DNA from: Microbacterium gallinarum
GTDB taxonomy: Bacteria > Actinomycetota > Actinomycetes > Actinomycetales > Microbacteriaceae
DNA length: 64,000 nt
Direction of reading: 5' to 3'
NCBI RefSeq assembly: GCF_014837165.1
Contig: NZ_JACSPM010000003.1
Span: 372,001 to 436,000 of the forward strand
The notes below the pieces were generated by a model. That model was not told where the DNA came from, ran no database searches, and saw nothing but the letters and a program-made list of their open reading frames with translations. The position numbers and the translations under genes are program-made. Shown here piece after piece: positions 50,906 through 58,851 of this stretch (positions are counted from its first letter, which is position 1; each line of letters starts with the position of its first letter).

Positions 50906-52506
50906 ATCCGGAAGACGCCGAAGCGCGGTTCGGGCAGCGGGGTGCGCGAGACGACGTCCAGCGCGAGGCCGAGCAGGTCGCGCGTGTCCATCGGGTCGAC
51001 GACACCGTCGTCCCACAACCGCGCGGTGGCGTAGTAGGGGCTTCCCTGCTCTTCGTACTGGGCACGGATCGGAGCCTCGAACTCGGCCTGGTCGGCCGCG
51101 GTCCACTCCTCGCCGCGTGCGTCGAGCTGGTCCCGCTTGACCGTCGAGAGGACGGATGCCGCCTGCGGACCGCCCATCACCGAGATGCGACTGGCGGGCC
51201 AGGTCCACAGGAAGCGCGGCGAGTAGGCGCGGCCGCACATCGAGTAGTTGCCCGCGCCGAACGAGCCGCCGATGACGACGGTGAGCTTCGGCACGCGGGT
51301 GGTGGCGACGGCCGTGACCATCTTCGCCCCGTCCTTCGCGATTCCGCCGGCCTCGGCATCCCGCCCCACCATGAATCCGGAGATGTTCTGCAGGAAGAGC
51401 AGCGGCGTCCCCCGCTGGTCGCACAGTTCGATGAAGTGGGCGCCCTTCTGGGCCGACTCGCTGAACAGCACGCCGTTGTTGGCGATGATGCCGACCGGGT
51501 GGCCGTGGATGCGCGCGAAGCCGGTGACCAGCGTCTCGCCGTACTCGCGTTTGAACTCGTGGAACTCGCTCGCGTCGACCAGCCGGGCGATGACCTCGCG
51601 CACGTCGTAGGGCTGGTTGACGTCGACGGGCACGACCCCGTACAGGTCGGCGGGATCGACGGCCGGGGGGACGCTCGGCGTGACATCCCATGCGGGCTCG
51701 GCGGGCAGCGGCAGCGTGGCGACGATGTCGCGGACGATCTCGAGCGCGTGTTCGTCGTCTTCGGCGAGGTGATCGACCACGCCCGAGCGCTTCGCGTGAA
51801 GCTCGCCGCCGCCGAGCTCTTCGGCGGTGACGACCTCGCCGATCGCCGCCTTCACGAGCGGCGGCCCGCCGAGGAAGATCGTGCCCTGGTTGCGGACGAT
51901 GACCGTCTCGTCGCTCATCGCCGGCACGTACGCTCCGCCGGCGGTGCACGAGCCGAGCACAGCCGCGATCTGCGGGATGCCGGCGGCAGACAGCCGCGCC
52001 TGGTTGAAGAAGATGCGTCCGAAGTGATCCCGGTCGGGGAAGACCTCGTCCTGCTTGGGCAGGAAGGCGCCGCCTGAGTCGACCAGATAGACGCACGGCA
52101 GGCGGTTCTCGAACGCGATCTCCTGCGCGCGGAGGTGCTTCTTGACCGTCATCGGATAGTACGTGCCACCCTTCACGGTGGCGTCGTTGCACACCACCAT
52201 GATCTGGCGCCCGTGGACCAGCCCGATGCCGGCGATCACGCCCGCCGCGGGCGCGTCGCCGTCGTAGAGACCGTCGGCGGCCAGCGGGGCGACTTCGACG
52301 AACGGGCTCCCCTCGTCGAGCAGGCGCGTGACGCGGTCGCGCGGGAGCAGCTTTCCACGTGCGACGTGGCGGGTGCGGGATGCCTCGGGCCCGCCGAGCG
52401 CCGCCTGAGACAGCCGCTCGCGCAGCTGTTCCGCCAGCGCCGTCTGGGCGTCGCGGTTGCGGGCGAATCCCTCGTCCTGGACGACCGCGGTGGTCAGCGC
52501 ACTCAT
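50902..52506 (-). CDS. Acyl-CoA carboxylase beta subunit (carboxyltransferase)
   Basis: 534 residues of the carboxyl-transferase family with its two crotonase-like halves (N half: [29 protein letters not shown] half: [19 protein letters not shown] near residue 325). The length and the Thr-Tyr-Tyr (GGTYYP) segment are those of methylcrotonyl-CoA carboxylase-type subunits rather than AccD of fatty-acid synthesis. It heads the catabolic operon accD-accA-acd-maoC-citE-HhH. The gap to the divergent TetR gene holds the operators. Confidence 0.94.
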   Translation of the reverse strand: MSALTTAVVQDEGFARNRDAQTALAEQLRERLSQAALGGPEASRTRHVARGKLLPRDRVTRLLDEGSPFVEVAPLAADGLYDGDAPAAGVIAGIGLVHGRQIMVVCNDATVKGGTYYPMTVKKHLRAQEIAFENRLPCVYLVDSGGAFLPKQDEVFPDRDHFGRIFFNQARLSAAGIPQIAAVLGSCTAGGAYVPAMSDETVIVRNQGTIFLGGPPLVKAAIGEVVTAEELGGGELHAKRSGVVDHLAEDDEHALEIVRDIVATLPLPAEPAWDVTPSVPPAVDPADLYGVVPVDVNQPYDVREVIARLVDASEFHEFKREYGETLVTGFARIHGHPVGIIANNGVLFSESAQKGAHFIELCDQRGTPLLFLQNISGFMVGRDAEAGGIAKDGAKMVTAVATTRVPKLTVVIGGSFGAGNYSMCGRAYSPRFLWTWPASRISVMGGPQAASVLSTVKRDQLDARGEEWTAADQAEFEAPIRAQYEEQGSPYYATARLWDDGVVDPMDTRDLLGLALDVVSRTPLPEPRFGVFRM

Positions 52507-52542
52507 GTCATCTCCGTCGACGTCACGATCGGGTCACGTTCG

Positions 52543-52572
52543 TTGAGCGGACGCGACACAATTGGTTAGTGT
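52543..52572 (+). promoter_or_regulatory. Promoter of the TetR gene
   Basis: -35 TTGAGC (52543-52548) and -10 TAGTGT (52567-52572) with an 18-base spacer. The -10 box is part of the first operator, so binding there would block it. Confidence 0.5.
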
Positions 52573-52582
52573 TCACTAACTG
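52564..52582. promoter_or_regulatory. TetR operator 1
   Basis: GGTTAGTGTTCACTAACTG contains the perfect palindrome GTTAGTG-TT-CACTAAC. It covers the -10 box of the TetR gene. Confidence 0.7.
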
Positions 52583-52583
52583 G

Positions 52584-52589
52584 AGTCTA
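52584..52589 (-). promoter_or_regulatory. -10 box toward the acyl-CoA operon
   Basis: TAGACT on the minus strand, between operators 1 and 2. It implies a ~70-base leader before the ATG at 52506. Confidence 0.4.
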
Positions 52590-52608
52590 GGTTAGCGAGG
52601 ATTAACTG
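52590..52608. promoter_or_regulatory. TetR operator 2 (imperfect copy)
   Basis: GGTTAGCGAGGATTAACTG matches operator 1 at 14 of 19 positions with the outer GGTTAG and TAACTG kept. The centres of the two copies are 26 bases apart. It overlaps the TetR gene's leader just before its ATG. Confidence 0.6.
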
Positions 52609-52610
52609 AG

Positions 52611-53207
52611 ATGACAAGCGGTGTCACCGAGCGCGACCGGGCCAAAGCCGACCGCCAGGCGTCGATCCTGCACGAGGCCGCGCGCCTCTTCGCGGAGCGC
52701 GGGTTCAGCGGCGTCAGCCTGGAGGACCTCGGCGCTGCCGTGGGTGTCAGCGGACCCGCGCTCTACCGTCACTTCGCCAACAAGCAGGCGCTGCTCGGCG
52801 CGATCCTCATCGGCGTCAGCGAGCGGCTGCTCGCAGGCGGTCGCCGAGTCATCGACGGCGGCGGCACTCCGTCGGTCCAGCTCGAGGCGATCATCGCGTT
52901 CCACGTGGACTTCGCCCTGAGCGACGCCGACGTGATCCGGGTGCAGGATCGCGATCTGGCGAGCCTCGCCGACGACGACCGTCACACCGTCCGCCGGCTG
53001 CAGCGCGAGTACGTCGAGACGTGGATCGGCATCCTCTCGGCTGTCCATCCCGAGCGCCCCGAAGCCGAGCTCCGGGTGCGGGCGCACGCGTGCTTCGGCC
53101 TCATCAACTCGACGCCTCACAGTGTCCGGGCGCTGCGGTCGCAGCCCGACGCCGGCGCGGTGCGCGGCATCCTCGAATCGATGGCCCTGGCGGCCCTCAC
53201 CGCCTGA
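52611..53207 (+). CDS. TetR-family transcriptional regulator
   Basis: 198 residues. The N-terminal DNA-binding unit (ILHEAARLFAERGFSGVSLEDLGAAVGVSGPALYRHFANKQAL) is classic TetR; the rest is a helical ligand domain that should bind an acyl-CoA or acid. It is divergent from the acyl-CoA carboxylase operon and has two GGTTAG...TAACTG sites in between, so it probably represses both the operon and itself. The ATG lies 2 bases after operator 2. Confidence 0.92.
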   Translation: MTSGVTERDRAKADRQASILHEAARLFAERGFSGVSLEDLGAAVGVSGPALYRHFANKQALLGAILIGVSERLLAGGRRVIDGGGTPSVQLEAIIAFHVDFALSDADVIRVQDRDLASLADDDRHTVRRLQREYVETWIGILSAVHPERPEAELRVRAHACFGLINSTPHSVRALRSQPDAGAVRGILESMALAALTA

Positions 53208-53254
53208 ACCTCGAGACCCCGCGACCGCCCAGCACCTGGCCGGCCGTCCACCCC

Positions 53255-53470
53255 ATGTACGTCCCGCCCAATCCCCACGAGGAGGAGCAGGCCGATCTGA
53301 AGGACGGCCGGCACAAGGACAAGCCCCTGAGCAATCCGGGCCGCGGGCTTCTCGGGCTGCTGCTCGCCCGGTACGCCGGGCCGGGGCATCCCGACCCCGT
53401 CACCTACGCCGACGCGTACGACGTCCTGCAGGCGCACGGGCTGGACCTGTTCTACCCGAAGCGAAGCTGA
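53255..53470 (+). CDS. Small hypothetical protein
   Basis: 71 residues starting MYVPPNPHEEEQADLKDGRH, mostly polar with a short hydrophobic GLLGLLLARY, ending in HGLDLFYPKRS. It lies between the TetR gene (47 bases away) and the convergent E2 gene. I know no family for it. There is no clear ribosome-binding site; its codon use fits the neighbours. It may be a real small actinobacterial protein, or an artefact. Confidence 0.5.
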   Translation: MYVPPNPHEEEQADLKDGRHKDKPLSNPGRGLLGLLLARYAGPGHPDPVTYADAYDVLQAHGLDLFYPKRS

Positions 53471-53504
53471 TGCCGCCGGTGGGCGTGGGTCGGGCATGAC
53501 GAAC

Positions 53505-53530
53505 GGCCGAGCGGATGCCTCCGCCCGGCC
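53505..53530. terminator. Bidirectional terminator between the small ORF and E2
   Basis: GGCCGAGCGG (53505-53514) pairs with CCGCCCGGCC (53521-53530) over a 6-base loop, with one mismatch, followed by CTTTCC. It can end both convergent transcripts. Confidence 0.65.
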
Positions 53531-53562
53531 CTTTCCGTCGTTCCGCGGTCCGCGGTCGGCGG

Positions 53563-54933
53563 TCAGCGCAGCAGCATGGCGCGACCCGGCTCGCGCAACA
53601 CGTCGGCGACCTCGACCATGAAGCGCGACCCCTGCTCGCCGTCGACCAGGCGGTGGTCGAACGACAGCGCGAGCGTCATGACGTCGCGCAGCGCGATCTC
53701 GCCGCGGTGCTCCCACGGCTGACGCCGCACGGCGCCCAGCGCCAGGATTCCGGCTTCACCCGGATTGAGGATGGGCGTGCCTGCGTCGACGCCGAAGACG
53801 CCGACGTTCGTGATCGAGAACGTGCCGCCCATCATGTCGGCCGGCGGCGTCTTGCCCGCGCGCGCCGTCTCGGCGAGGGTGCGGATCGCGTCGGCCAGCT
53901 CGACCAGCGTGAGGTCCTGCGCGTCGCGGATGTTCGGCACCACGAGGCCGCGGCCGGTCGCCGCGGCGATGCCCAGGTTGACGTAGTGGTGCTGGACGAT
54001 CTCGCCGGCGGCGTCGTCCCAGCGCGAGTTCAGCTCGGGGTGCCGGGCGAGCGCGAGGCACACGGCCTTGGCTGCCACAGCCATCACGCCGATCTTGTGC
54101 TCCTGCAGCGAGCGGTCGGCCTTGAGCGATGTGATGAGCTCGGTCGTCGCGGTGACGTCGACGGTGAGGAACGTCGTCACGTGCGGCGCGGTGAACGCAC
54201 TGCGCACCATCGCCTGGGCGGTGTGCTTGCGCACTCCGCGGATGGGCGTGCGCGTGGTGCGCTCCCCCGTGGCGGCCTGCGTGCGCAGCTCGGGCAGGAA
54301 CTCGGGCTCCGGCGCGGGTGCCGCCGTGACCGGCGTCGCCCCGACGCGGTGGGCGTAGGCCTCGACATCCGCTCGGGAGATGATCCCATTGGCGCCGCTG
54401 GCTTCGACCAGCGCGAGGTCGACTCCCAGCTGCTTCGCGAAGAGTCGCACCGGCGGCGTCGAGCGAGGTCGCTCGAGCGGTTGCTCGGGAGCGACCTGGA
54501 TGGCGTCGTGCGGAGCGGCTTCGAGCACAGCGGTGTCGGATGCCGCCGGCCGGCCGGCGACCGCGCGCGAGCGCCTCTGCGGACGGGCGCTGCCGCGCGG
54601 AGCGGCGCCGTAGCCGACGAGGTTGGGCTCCGCCTTGGCGGGCTCCTCGCTCAGCTGCATCTCGGCTGCCGGAGCGGGCGAAGAGGCGCTGTCGCCGCCG
54701 AGGTCGAACGAGATGAGCACCGAGCCCACCTCGACGACGTCACCGGCGGCCGCGTGCAGCTTCGTGATCTTCCCGGCGTGCGGCGACGGAAGCTCGACGA
54801 CGGCCTTGGCCGTCTCGACCTCGGCGATCGTCTGATTGAGGGTGACGGTGTCGCCTTCCTGGACGAGCCACGCGACGATCTCGGCCTCGGGAAGCCCCTC
54901 GCCGAGGTCGGGGAGTCTGAAGTCCTCGATCAC
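53563..54933 (-). CDS. bkdC: Branched-chain 2-oxoacid dehydrogenase E2 (lipoyl acyltransferase)
   Basis: 456 residues. The lipoyl domain has the modified Lys at about residue 43 (EVETAKAVVE). The peripheral subunit-binding domain lies near residue 160 (PPVRLFAKQLGVDLALVEASG), and the catalytic core ends in SFDHRLVDGEQG with the active-site His. It transfers the acyl group from E1 to CoA. GTG 54933 overlaps the E1-beta stop (GTGA). One lipoyl domain per chain fits BCKDH better than PDH E2. No E3 gene lies nearby. Confidence 0.93.
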   Translation of the reverse strand: MIEDFRLPDLGEGLPEAEIVAWLVQEGDTVTLNQTIAEVETAKAVVELPSPHAGKITKLHAAAGDVVEVGSVLISFDLGGDSASSPAPAAEMQLSEEPAKAEPNLVGYGAAPRGSARPQRRSRAVAGRPAASDTAVLEAAPHDAIQVAPEQPLERPRSTPPVRLFAKQLGVDLALVEASGANGIISRADVEAYAHRVGATPVTAAPAPEPEFLPELRTQAATGERTTRTPIRGVRKHTAQAMVRSAFTAPHVTTFLTVDVTATTELITSLKADRSLQEHKIGVMAVAAKAVCLALARHPELNSRWDDAAGEIVQHHYVNLGIAAATGRGLVVPNIRDAQDLTLVELADAIRTLAETARAGKTPPADMMGGTFSITNVGVFGVDAGTPILNPGEAGILALGAVRRQPWEHRGEIALRDVMTLALSFDHRLVDGEQGSRFMVEVADVLREPGRAMLLR

Positions 54934-55991
54934 AGCACGCCTCCCGTCATGCTCGAGCCGCGCCCGCCGTCGGACATGCCGAGCTCCTCGAAGGCGCTCA
55001 TGCTGTTCGGGCGGTCCATCACGCGGTCGACGGCATCCAGGATGCGGTCGAGATCGGGGATGAAGTGCTTCTCGAGCTTGGCCGGCGGATACGGGATGTC
55101 GTGGCCGGTGACCCGCTGCGGAGCGGCCTCGAGGTAGTTGAAGCATCGCTCGGTCACGCTCGCGACGAGCTCTGCCCCGACGCCCGCCTCGCGGGCTGCC
55201 TCATGCGTGACGACGACGCGGCCGGTCTTGCGCACCGAGGCCGTCACCGTGCGGTAGTCGACGGGCGAGATCGAGCGCAGGTCGATGACCTCGATCGACA
55301 CGCCGTCGTCCTCGGCTGCGGTCGCGGCATCCATCGCCGTCGCCACCTGCGAGCCGTACGTGAGCAGCGTGACGTCGCTGCCCTCGCGGACCACGCGCGC
55401 CAGGCCCATCGGCGGGGCGTCGGCGAGGTCGACGTCGAGGTCGACCTCCCCCTTCGTGTGGTAGAGCTTCTTCGGCTCGAAGTAGACGACCGGGTCGTTG
55501 GACGCGATGGCCTGACGCAGCATCACATAGGCGTCCTGCGGGTTGGAGACCGCGATGACCCGGAGCCCCGACGTGTGCACGAAGTACGCCTCGGGAGACT
55601 CCGAGTGGTGCTCTGCCGCGCCCACGCCGCCGGCCCAAGGGATGCGGATCGTGATGGGCATCTGCACGTTGCCGCGCGTGCGGTAGTGGAGTTTGGCGAC
55701 CTGGCAGACGATCTGGTCGAACGCGGGATAGACGAACCCGTCGAACTGGATCTCGACGACGGGGCGGTACCCCCGCATCGCGAGGCCCACGGCGGTGCCC
55801 ATGATCCCGGATTCCGCCAGCGGGGTGTCGACGACCCGCTGCGCGCCGAATTCGTTCTGCAGCCCGTCGGTGATGCGGAACACCCCGCCGAGCTTGCCGA
55901 TGTCCTCGCCCATGACGAGCACCTTCGGGTCGTCGGCCATCGCGCGACGAAGACCCTCGTTGATGGCCTTGGCCATGGTGAGCTGGGTCAT
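54930..55991 (-). CDS. bkdB: Branched-chain 2-oxoacid dehydrogenase E1-beta
   Basis: 353 residues of the transketolase-like pyrimidine and C-terminal domains of E1-beta: MAKAINEGLRRAMADDPKVLVMGEDIGKLGGVFRITDGLQ at the start, then GMGLAMRGYRPVVEIQF-type (residue ~80), and EAYFVHTSGLRVIAVSNPQDAY near residue 140. It forms the alpha2-beta2 E1 that decarboxylates 2-oxoacids. The ATG overlaps the E1-alpha stop (ATGA). Confidence 0.93.
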   Translation of the reverse strand: MTQLTMAKAINEGLRRAMADDPKVLVMGEDIGKLGGVFRITDGLQNEFGAQRVVDTPLAESGIMGTAVGLAMRGYRPVVEIQFDGFVYPAFDQIVCQVAKLHYRTRGNVQMPITIRIPWAGGVGAAEHHSESPEAYFVHTSGLRVIAVSNPQDAYVMLRQAIASNDPVVYFEPKKLYHTKGEVDLDVDLADAPPMGLARVVREGSDVTLLTYGSQVATAMDAATAAEDDGVSIEVIDLRSISPVDYRTVTASVRKTGRVVVTHEAAREAGVGAELVASVTERCFNYLEAAPQRVTGHDIPYPPAKLEKHFIPDLDRILDAVDRVMDRPNSMSAFEELGMSDGGRGSSMTGGVL

Positions 55992-57118
55992 CGCGCCACC
56001 GCCTCGTCCTCGGTCGCGAAGCCGTCGAGGTACGCGCCGAACCACGCGCGCTGCTCCTCGATGCCGGAGTGCGGCTCGGCGTACACGTTGTCGAGCACCG
56101 TGATGGGGTCGCGGGTGACCGCACCCTGTGCCGCGGCCCGGACTTCGGCCGCGAGGGCGTCGGCGTCGGCCGCGACGCTCGCCGCGAACTCGTCGTCGAA
56201 CTCGCCCTGGGCACGCAGCAGCGCCTCGACGCGTGCGATCGGGTCGCGGCCCTTCCAGCGCTCGACCTCCTCCTTGTCGCGGTAGCGCGTGGGGTCGTCG
56301 GAGGTGGTGTGGGGCCCGATCCGATAGGTCACCGCCTCGATGAACGCAGGGCCGTTGCCCTTGCGCGCGTTGTCGACCGCCCAACGCATCGCGGCGAGGC
56401 AGGCGAGGACGTCATTGCCGTCGACGCGCATGCTGGGGATGCCGAAGCCCGGCGCGCGGCCTGCGATCGGGAACTTCGCCTGCACCGTGACGGGCTCGGA
56501 GATCGCCCACTGGTTGTTGCTGCACACGAACACGACGGGCGCTCCGTACGAGGCGGCGAAGACCATCGCCTCGTTGACGTCGCCCTGGCTCGACGCGCCG
56601 TCGCCGAAGTAGGCGGCGGCGACCTGGTCGGTTCCGTCGCGCTGGATGCCCATCGCGTAGCCCACCGCGTGCAGCGACTGTGCTCCGATGATGATCTGCT
56701 GCGACGCCGTGTTGATGTCGTAGGGGTCGTACGTCGAGTGCTCCTCGCCGCGCCAGGCGAGCACGTAGTCGGCGGGCTTGGCGCCTCGGGCGAAGACCAC
56801 GCCGGTCTCGCGGTAGCTCGGGAAGGCGAAGTCGTCGGCGCGGAGCCCGCGCGCCGTGCCGATCTGTGTGGCCTCCTGGCCCTGGCACGGCGGCCAGAGC
56901 GCCAACTGGCCCTGGCGTTGAAGGGCGACGCCCTCGCTGTCGATGCGCCGGAGCAGCACCATGTCGCGGTAGAGCGCGCGCAGGGCGGCGGCATCCACAT
57001 CCGCGACCCAGCGGTCGAGATCGGGATCGGCGATCCGCTCGCCGTCGGGGGTCACCAGCCGGGCGACGTCTTCGGTGTCTGTCGCAAGATCGGCGGTCGG
57101 GGTCAGGGTGTGCGTCAT
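55988..57118 (-). CDS. bkdA: Branched-chain 2-oxoacid dehydrogenase E1-alpha
   Basis: 376 residues. The thiamine diphosphate motif GDGASSQGDVNEAMVFAASYGAPVVFVCSNNQWAIS runs from residue ~160 to ~200 and the phosphorylatable-loop region YRIGPHTTSDDPTRYR near residue 270 fits BCKDH E1-alpha. It binds TPP and does the first decarboxylation. ATG 57118 has AGGAG 8 bases upstream; ATG 57124 is too close. It is divergent from the Lrp/AsnC gene across 172 bases. Confidence 0.93.
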   Translation of the reverse strand: MTHTLTPTADLATDTEDVARLVTPDGERIADPDLDRWVADVDAAALRALYRDMVLLRRIDSEGVALQRQGQLALWPPCQGQEATQIGTARGLRADDFAFPSYRETGVVFARGAKPADYVLAWRGEEHSTYDPYDINTASQQIIIGAQSLHAVGYAMGIQRDGTDQVAAAYFGDGASSQGDVNEAMVFAASYGAPVVFVCSNNQWAISEPVTVQAKFPIAGRAPGFGIPSMRVDGNDVLACLAAMRWAVDNARKGNGPAFIEAVTYRIGPHTTSDDPTRYRDKEEVERWKGRDPIARVEALLRAQGEFDDEFAASVAADADALAAEVRAAAQGAVTRDPITVLDNVYAEPHSGIEEQRAWFGAYLDGFATEDEAVAR

Positions 57119-57217
57119 CGCCATCACTCCTCGGTGCAACCCTCCCTCGTGAGGAGGTGCGTCGTGGTTCACCGGCAGCTTCGCCGGTAGCCCGAGAGTA
57201 CGTCGACATCGCACCTC

Positions 57218-57244
57218 GCTCAAGCATTCACGATCTGCTTGAGC
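57218..57244. promoter_or_regulatory. Inverted-repeat site for the Lrp/AsnC regulator
   Basis: GCTCAAGCA (57218-57226) and TGCTTGAGC (57236-57244) are perfect 9-base arms with a 9-base spacer. A third half-site CTCAAGC occurs at 57265-57271, just before the Lrp gene. It lies between the Lrp gene and E1-alpha. Confidence 0.65.
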
Positions 57245-57276
57245 ATGTTGACAACTAACCACCACTCAAGCCGTGC

Positions 57277-57282
57277 TAACGT
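57277..57282 (+). promoter_or_regulatory. -10 box before the Lrp/AsnC gene
   Basis: TAACGT (with TGC before it) lies 8 bases before ATG 57291. A TTGACA at 57248-57253 is too far away (23-base spacer) to serve as its -35. Confidence 0.5.
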
Positions 57283-57290
57283 TTCGCACT

Positions 57291-57764
57291 ATGAGTGCCC
57301 TCGATCACGTCGACCTGGAGCTTCTCGCCGCGCTCTCCGCCGACCCGCGAGCCACCGTCGTCGCGCTCGCCGAGCGGCTCGGTCTTTCGCGCAACACCGT
57401 CCAGGCCCGCATGGCGCGACTGGAGCGGTCCGGCGTGTTCCTCTCGTACGAGCGGGCCATCTCGTCGTCGTCGCTCGGCTACCCGATCGAGGCCTTCATC
57501 AGCGTCATCGTGCGGCAGGCCGACCTGCCGCGGATTACCGCCGAGCTCGCGCGCGTCCCGGAGATCGTGCAGGCGCACGGGCTGTCCGGTCAGGTGGATC
57601 TGCTCGTGCGGGTCGCGTGCCGCGACACCCAGCACCTCTTCGACACCGATGCCCGGATCCTCGCGATCGAGGGCGTCGAGCGCACCGAGACCTCGCTCGT
57701 CATGGGCGAGGTCATCCCCCATCGCGTGATGCCGCTCATGGAGCTCGCCCGCCGCGAGTCCTGA
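57291..57764 (+). CDS. Lrp/AsnC-family transcriptional regulator
   Basis: 157 residues: an N-terminal helix-turn-helix (LDHVDLELLAALSADPRATVVALAERLGLSRNTVQARMARLERSGV) and a C-terminal ligand-binding RAM domain (IRQADLPRITAELARVPEIVQAHGLSG near residue 75). Such regulators sense amino acids; the BkdR of other bacteria activates bkd operons in response to branched-chain amino acids. The gene is divergent from the bkd operon, which fits that role. The upstream extension to 57273 lacks a start signal. Confidence 0.92.
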   Translation: MSALDHVDLELLAALSADPRATVVALAERLGLSRNTVQARMARLERSGVFLSYERAISSSSLGYPIEAFISVIVRQADLPRITAELARVPEIVQAHGLSGQVDLLVRVACRDTQHLFDTDARILAIEGVERTETSLVMGEVIPHRVMPLMELARRES

Positions 57765-57775
57765 GCCTCACCCGA

Positions 57776-58786
57776 TCAGGGCAGGGGGACGGATGCCGCG
57801 GCCGGCGTCGGCGGCTGTGCGGACGCCCGTCGCAGGTCGTCCACCTTCACGAGGATCACTCCTGCGAGGATGAGCGCTCCCCCGGCGAACTGGATCGGCG
57901 CGGGCACCTCGGCGAGGAACACCCACGCGAAGCCGAGGGCGAACAGCACCTCCGAGAGACCGACGAACGACGCGACGCGCGACCCGATGCGCGGCACGGC
58001 CATCACACCGAGTGCATAGCCGAGCGTCGTGGCGACCGCCGCCACCCACAGAAGCGGAACGAACCACGGCACCTCGACGCCGGCGAGTACGACGGAGACC
58101 GCCGGAGCGTCGAACGGCATCGCACCCGTGAGGCAGAGCACGCCCATCATCGCCGCGCCCACGAGCAGGCCGCTCGCCGCGAGGGCCAGCGGAGGCAGAT
58201 CGTCGCCGGCGCGCTCGGAGATGACGAAGTAGGCGCACACGCACACCGCTGCGGCGAGGGCGAGGAGCGTGCCGATCAGGTCGAACGAGGCACCGGAGAT
58301 GTCGACGACGAGGATCAGCCCGACCACCGCGACCGCGGACCCCCAGAGCACCAGGGCCGACGGTGCCCTGCGCGTGCGGAGCCAGACGAATCCGACGAGC
58401 ATGACCGGCGCGAGGTACTGGATCAGCAGGGCGACGGCCACCGGCATCCGCTGCATCGCAGAGAAGAAGAAGAGCTGGCACCCGAGCACGGGCATGAGGC
58501 CGAACCCGAGGATCAGCCTCCAGTGCTGCCGCAGGAACCGGGGGTTGCGGCCGATGGCTCGGAAGACGGCGGGCGAGAGGATCAGCCCGGCCACCCCCAT
58601 GCGCACGAGGAGTGCCGCGCCCAGCGACCAGCCGTTCTCGAGCAGGGGCTTGATGAACGGCCCGCTCGACGAGAAGGCCAGAGCGGACGCGACCGCCATG
58701 ATGAGCCCGGTGGTGCGAAGACGCGAGGACGCCGCGACCGGCGCGATCACCGGAAGCGAGGCGGTCGAAACGGTCATGGGCGGCAT
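57776..58786 (-). CDS. EamA/DMT-family transporter
   Basis: 336 residues, ten membrane spans in two EamA repeats (residues ~25-160 and ~185-310), the drug/metabolite transporter layout. A polar N-terminal and C-terminal tail flank them. Members export amino acids, nucleosides or other metabolites; the substrate is unknown. It is divergent from the CGNR gene across about 65 bases and ends 11 bases from the Lrp stop. ATG 58774 (the second methionine of the open frame) is another possible start. Confidence 0.9.
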   Translation of the reverse strand: MPPMTVSTASLPVIAPVAASSRLRTTGLIMAVASALAFSSSGPFIKPLLENGWSLGAALLVRMGVAGLILSPAVFRAIGRNPRFLRQHWRLILGFGLMPVLGCQLFFFSAMQRMPVAVALLIQYLAPVMLVGFVWLRTRRAPSALVLWGSAVAVVGLILVVDISGASFDLIGTLLALAAAVCVCAYFVISERAGDDLPPLALAASGLLVGAAMMGVLCLTGAMPFDAPAVSVVLAGVEVPWFVPLLWVAAVATTLGYALGVMAVPRIGSRVASFVGLSEVLFALGFAWVFLAEVPAPIQFAGGALILAGVILVKVDDLRRASAQPPTPAAASVPLP

Positions 58787-58803
58787 CCGACTGTCAGGAG
58801 TGA

Positions 58804-58817
58804 AGTGTGCTTACACT
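58804..58817. promoter_or_regulatory. Palindrome at the DMT/CGNR promoter gap
   Basis: AGTGT (58804-58808) and ACACT (58813-58817) flank GCTT. The right arm forms the -10-like TACACT (58812-58817) of the CGNR gene, so a bound repressor would block it. Confidence 0.4.
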
Positions 58818-58851
58818 GGTGACGGTATCGGAGAGTATGTCAGGAGTCAAC

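Noticed and set aside
50906..52192. An N-terminal extension of the carboxylase alpha subunit
   Set aside because: It overlaps the carboxyltransferase gene on the same strand in another frame and lacks any domain; biotin carboxylase begins with the motif at GTG 50905/50896.
57248..57282. TTGACA paired with TAACGT as a consensus promoter of the Lrp gene
   Set aside because: The spacer is 23 bases, too long for sigma-70; only the -10 box is kept.
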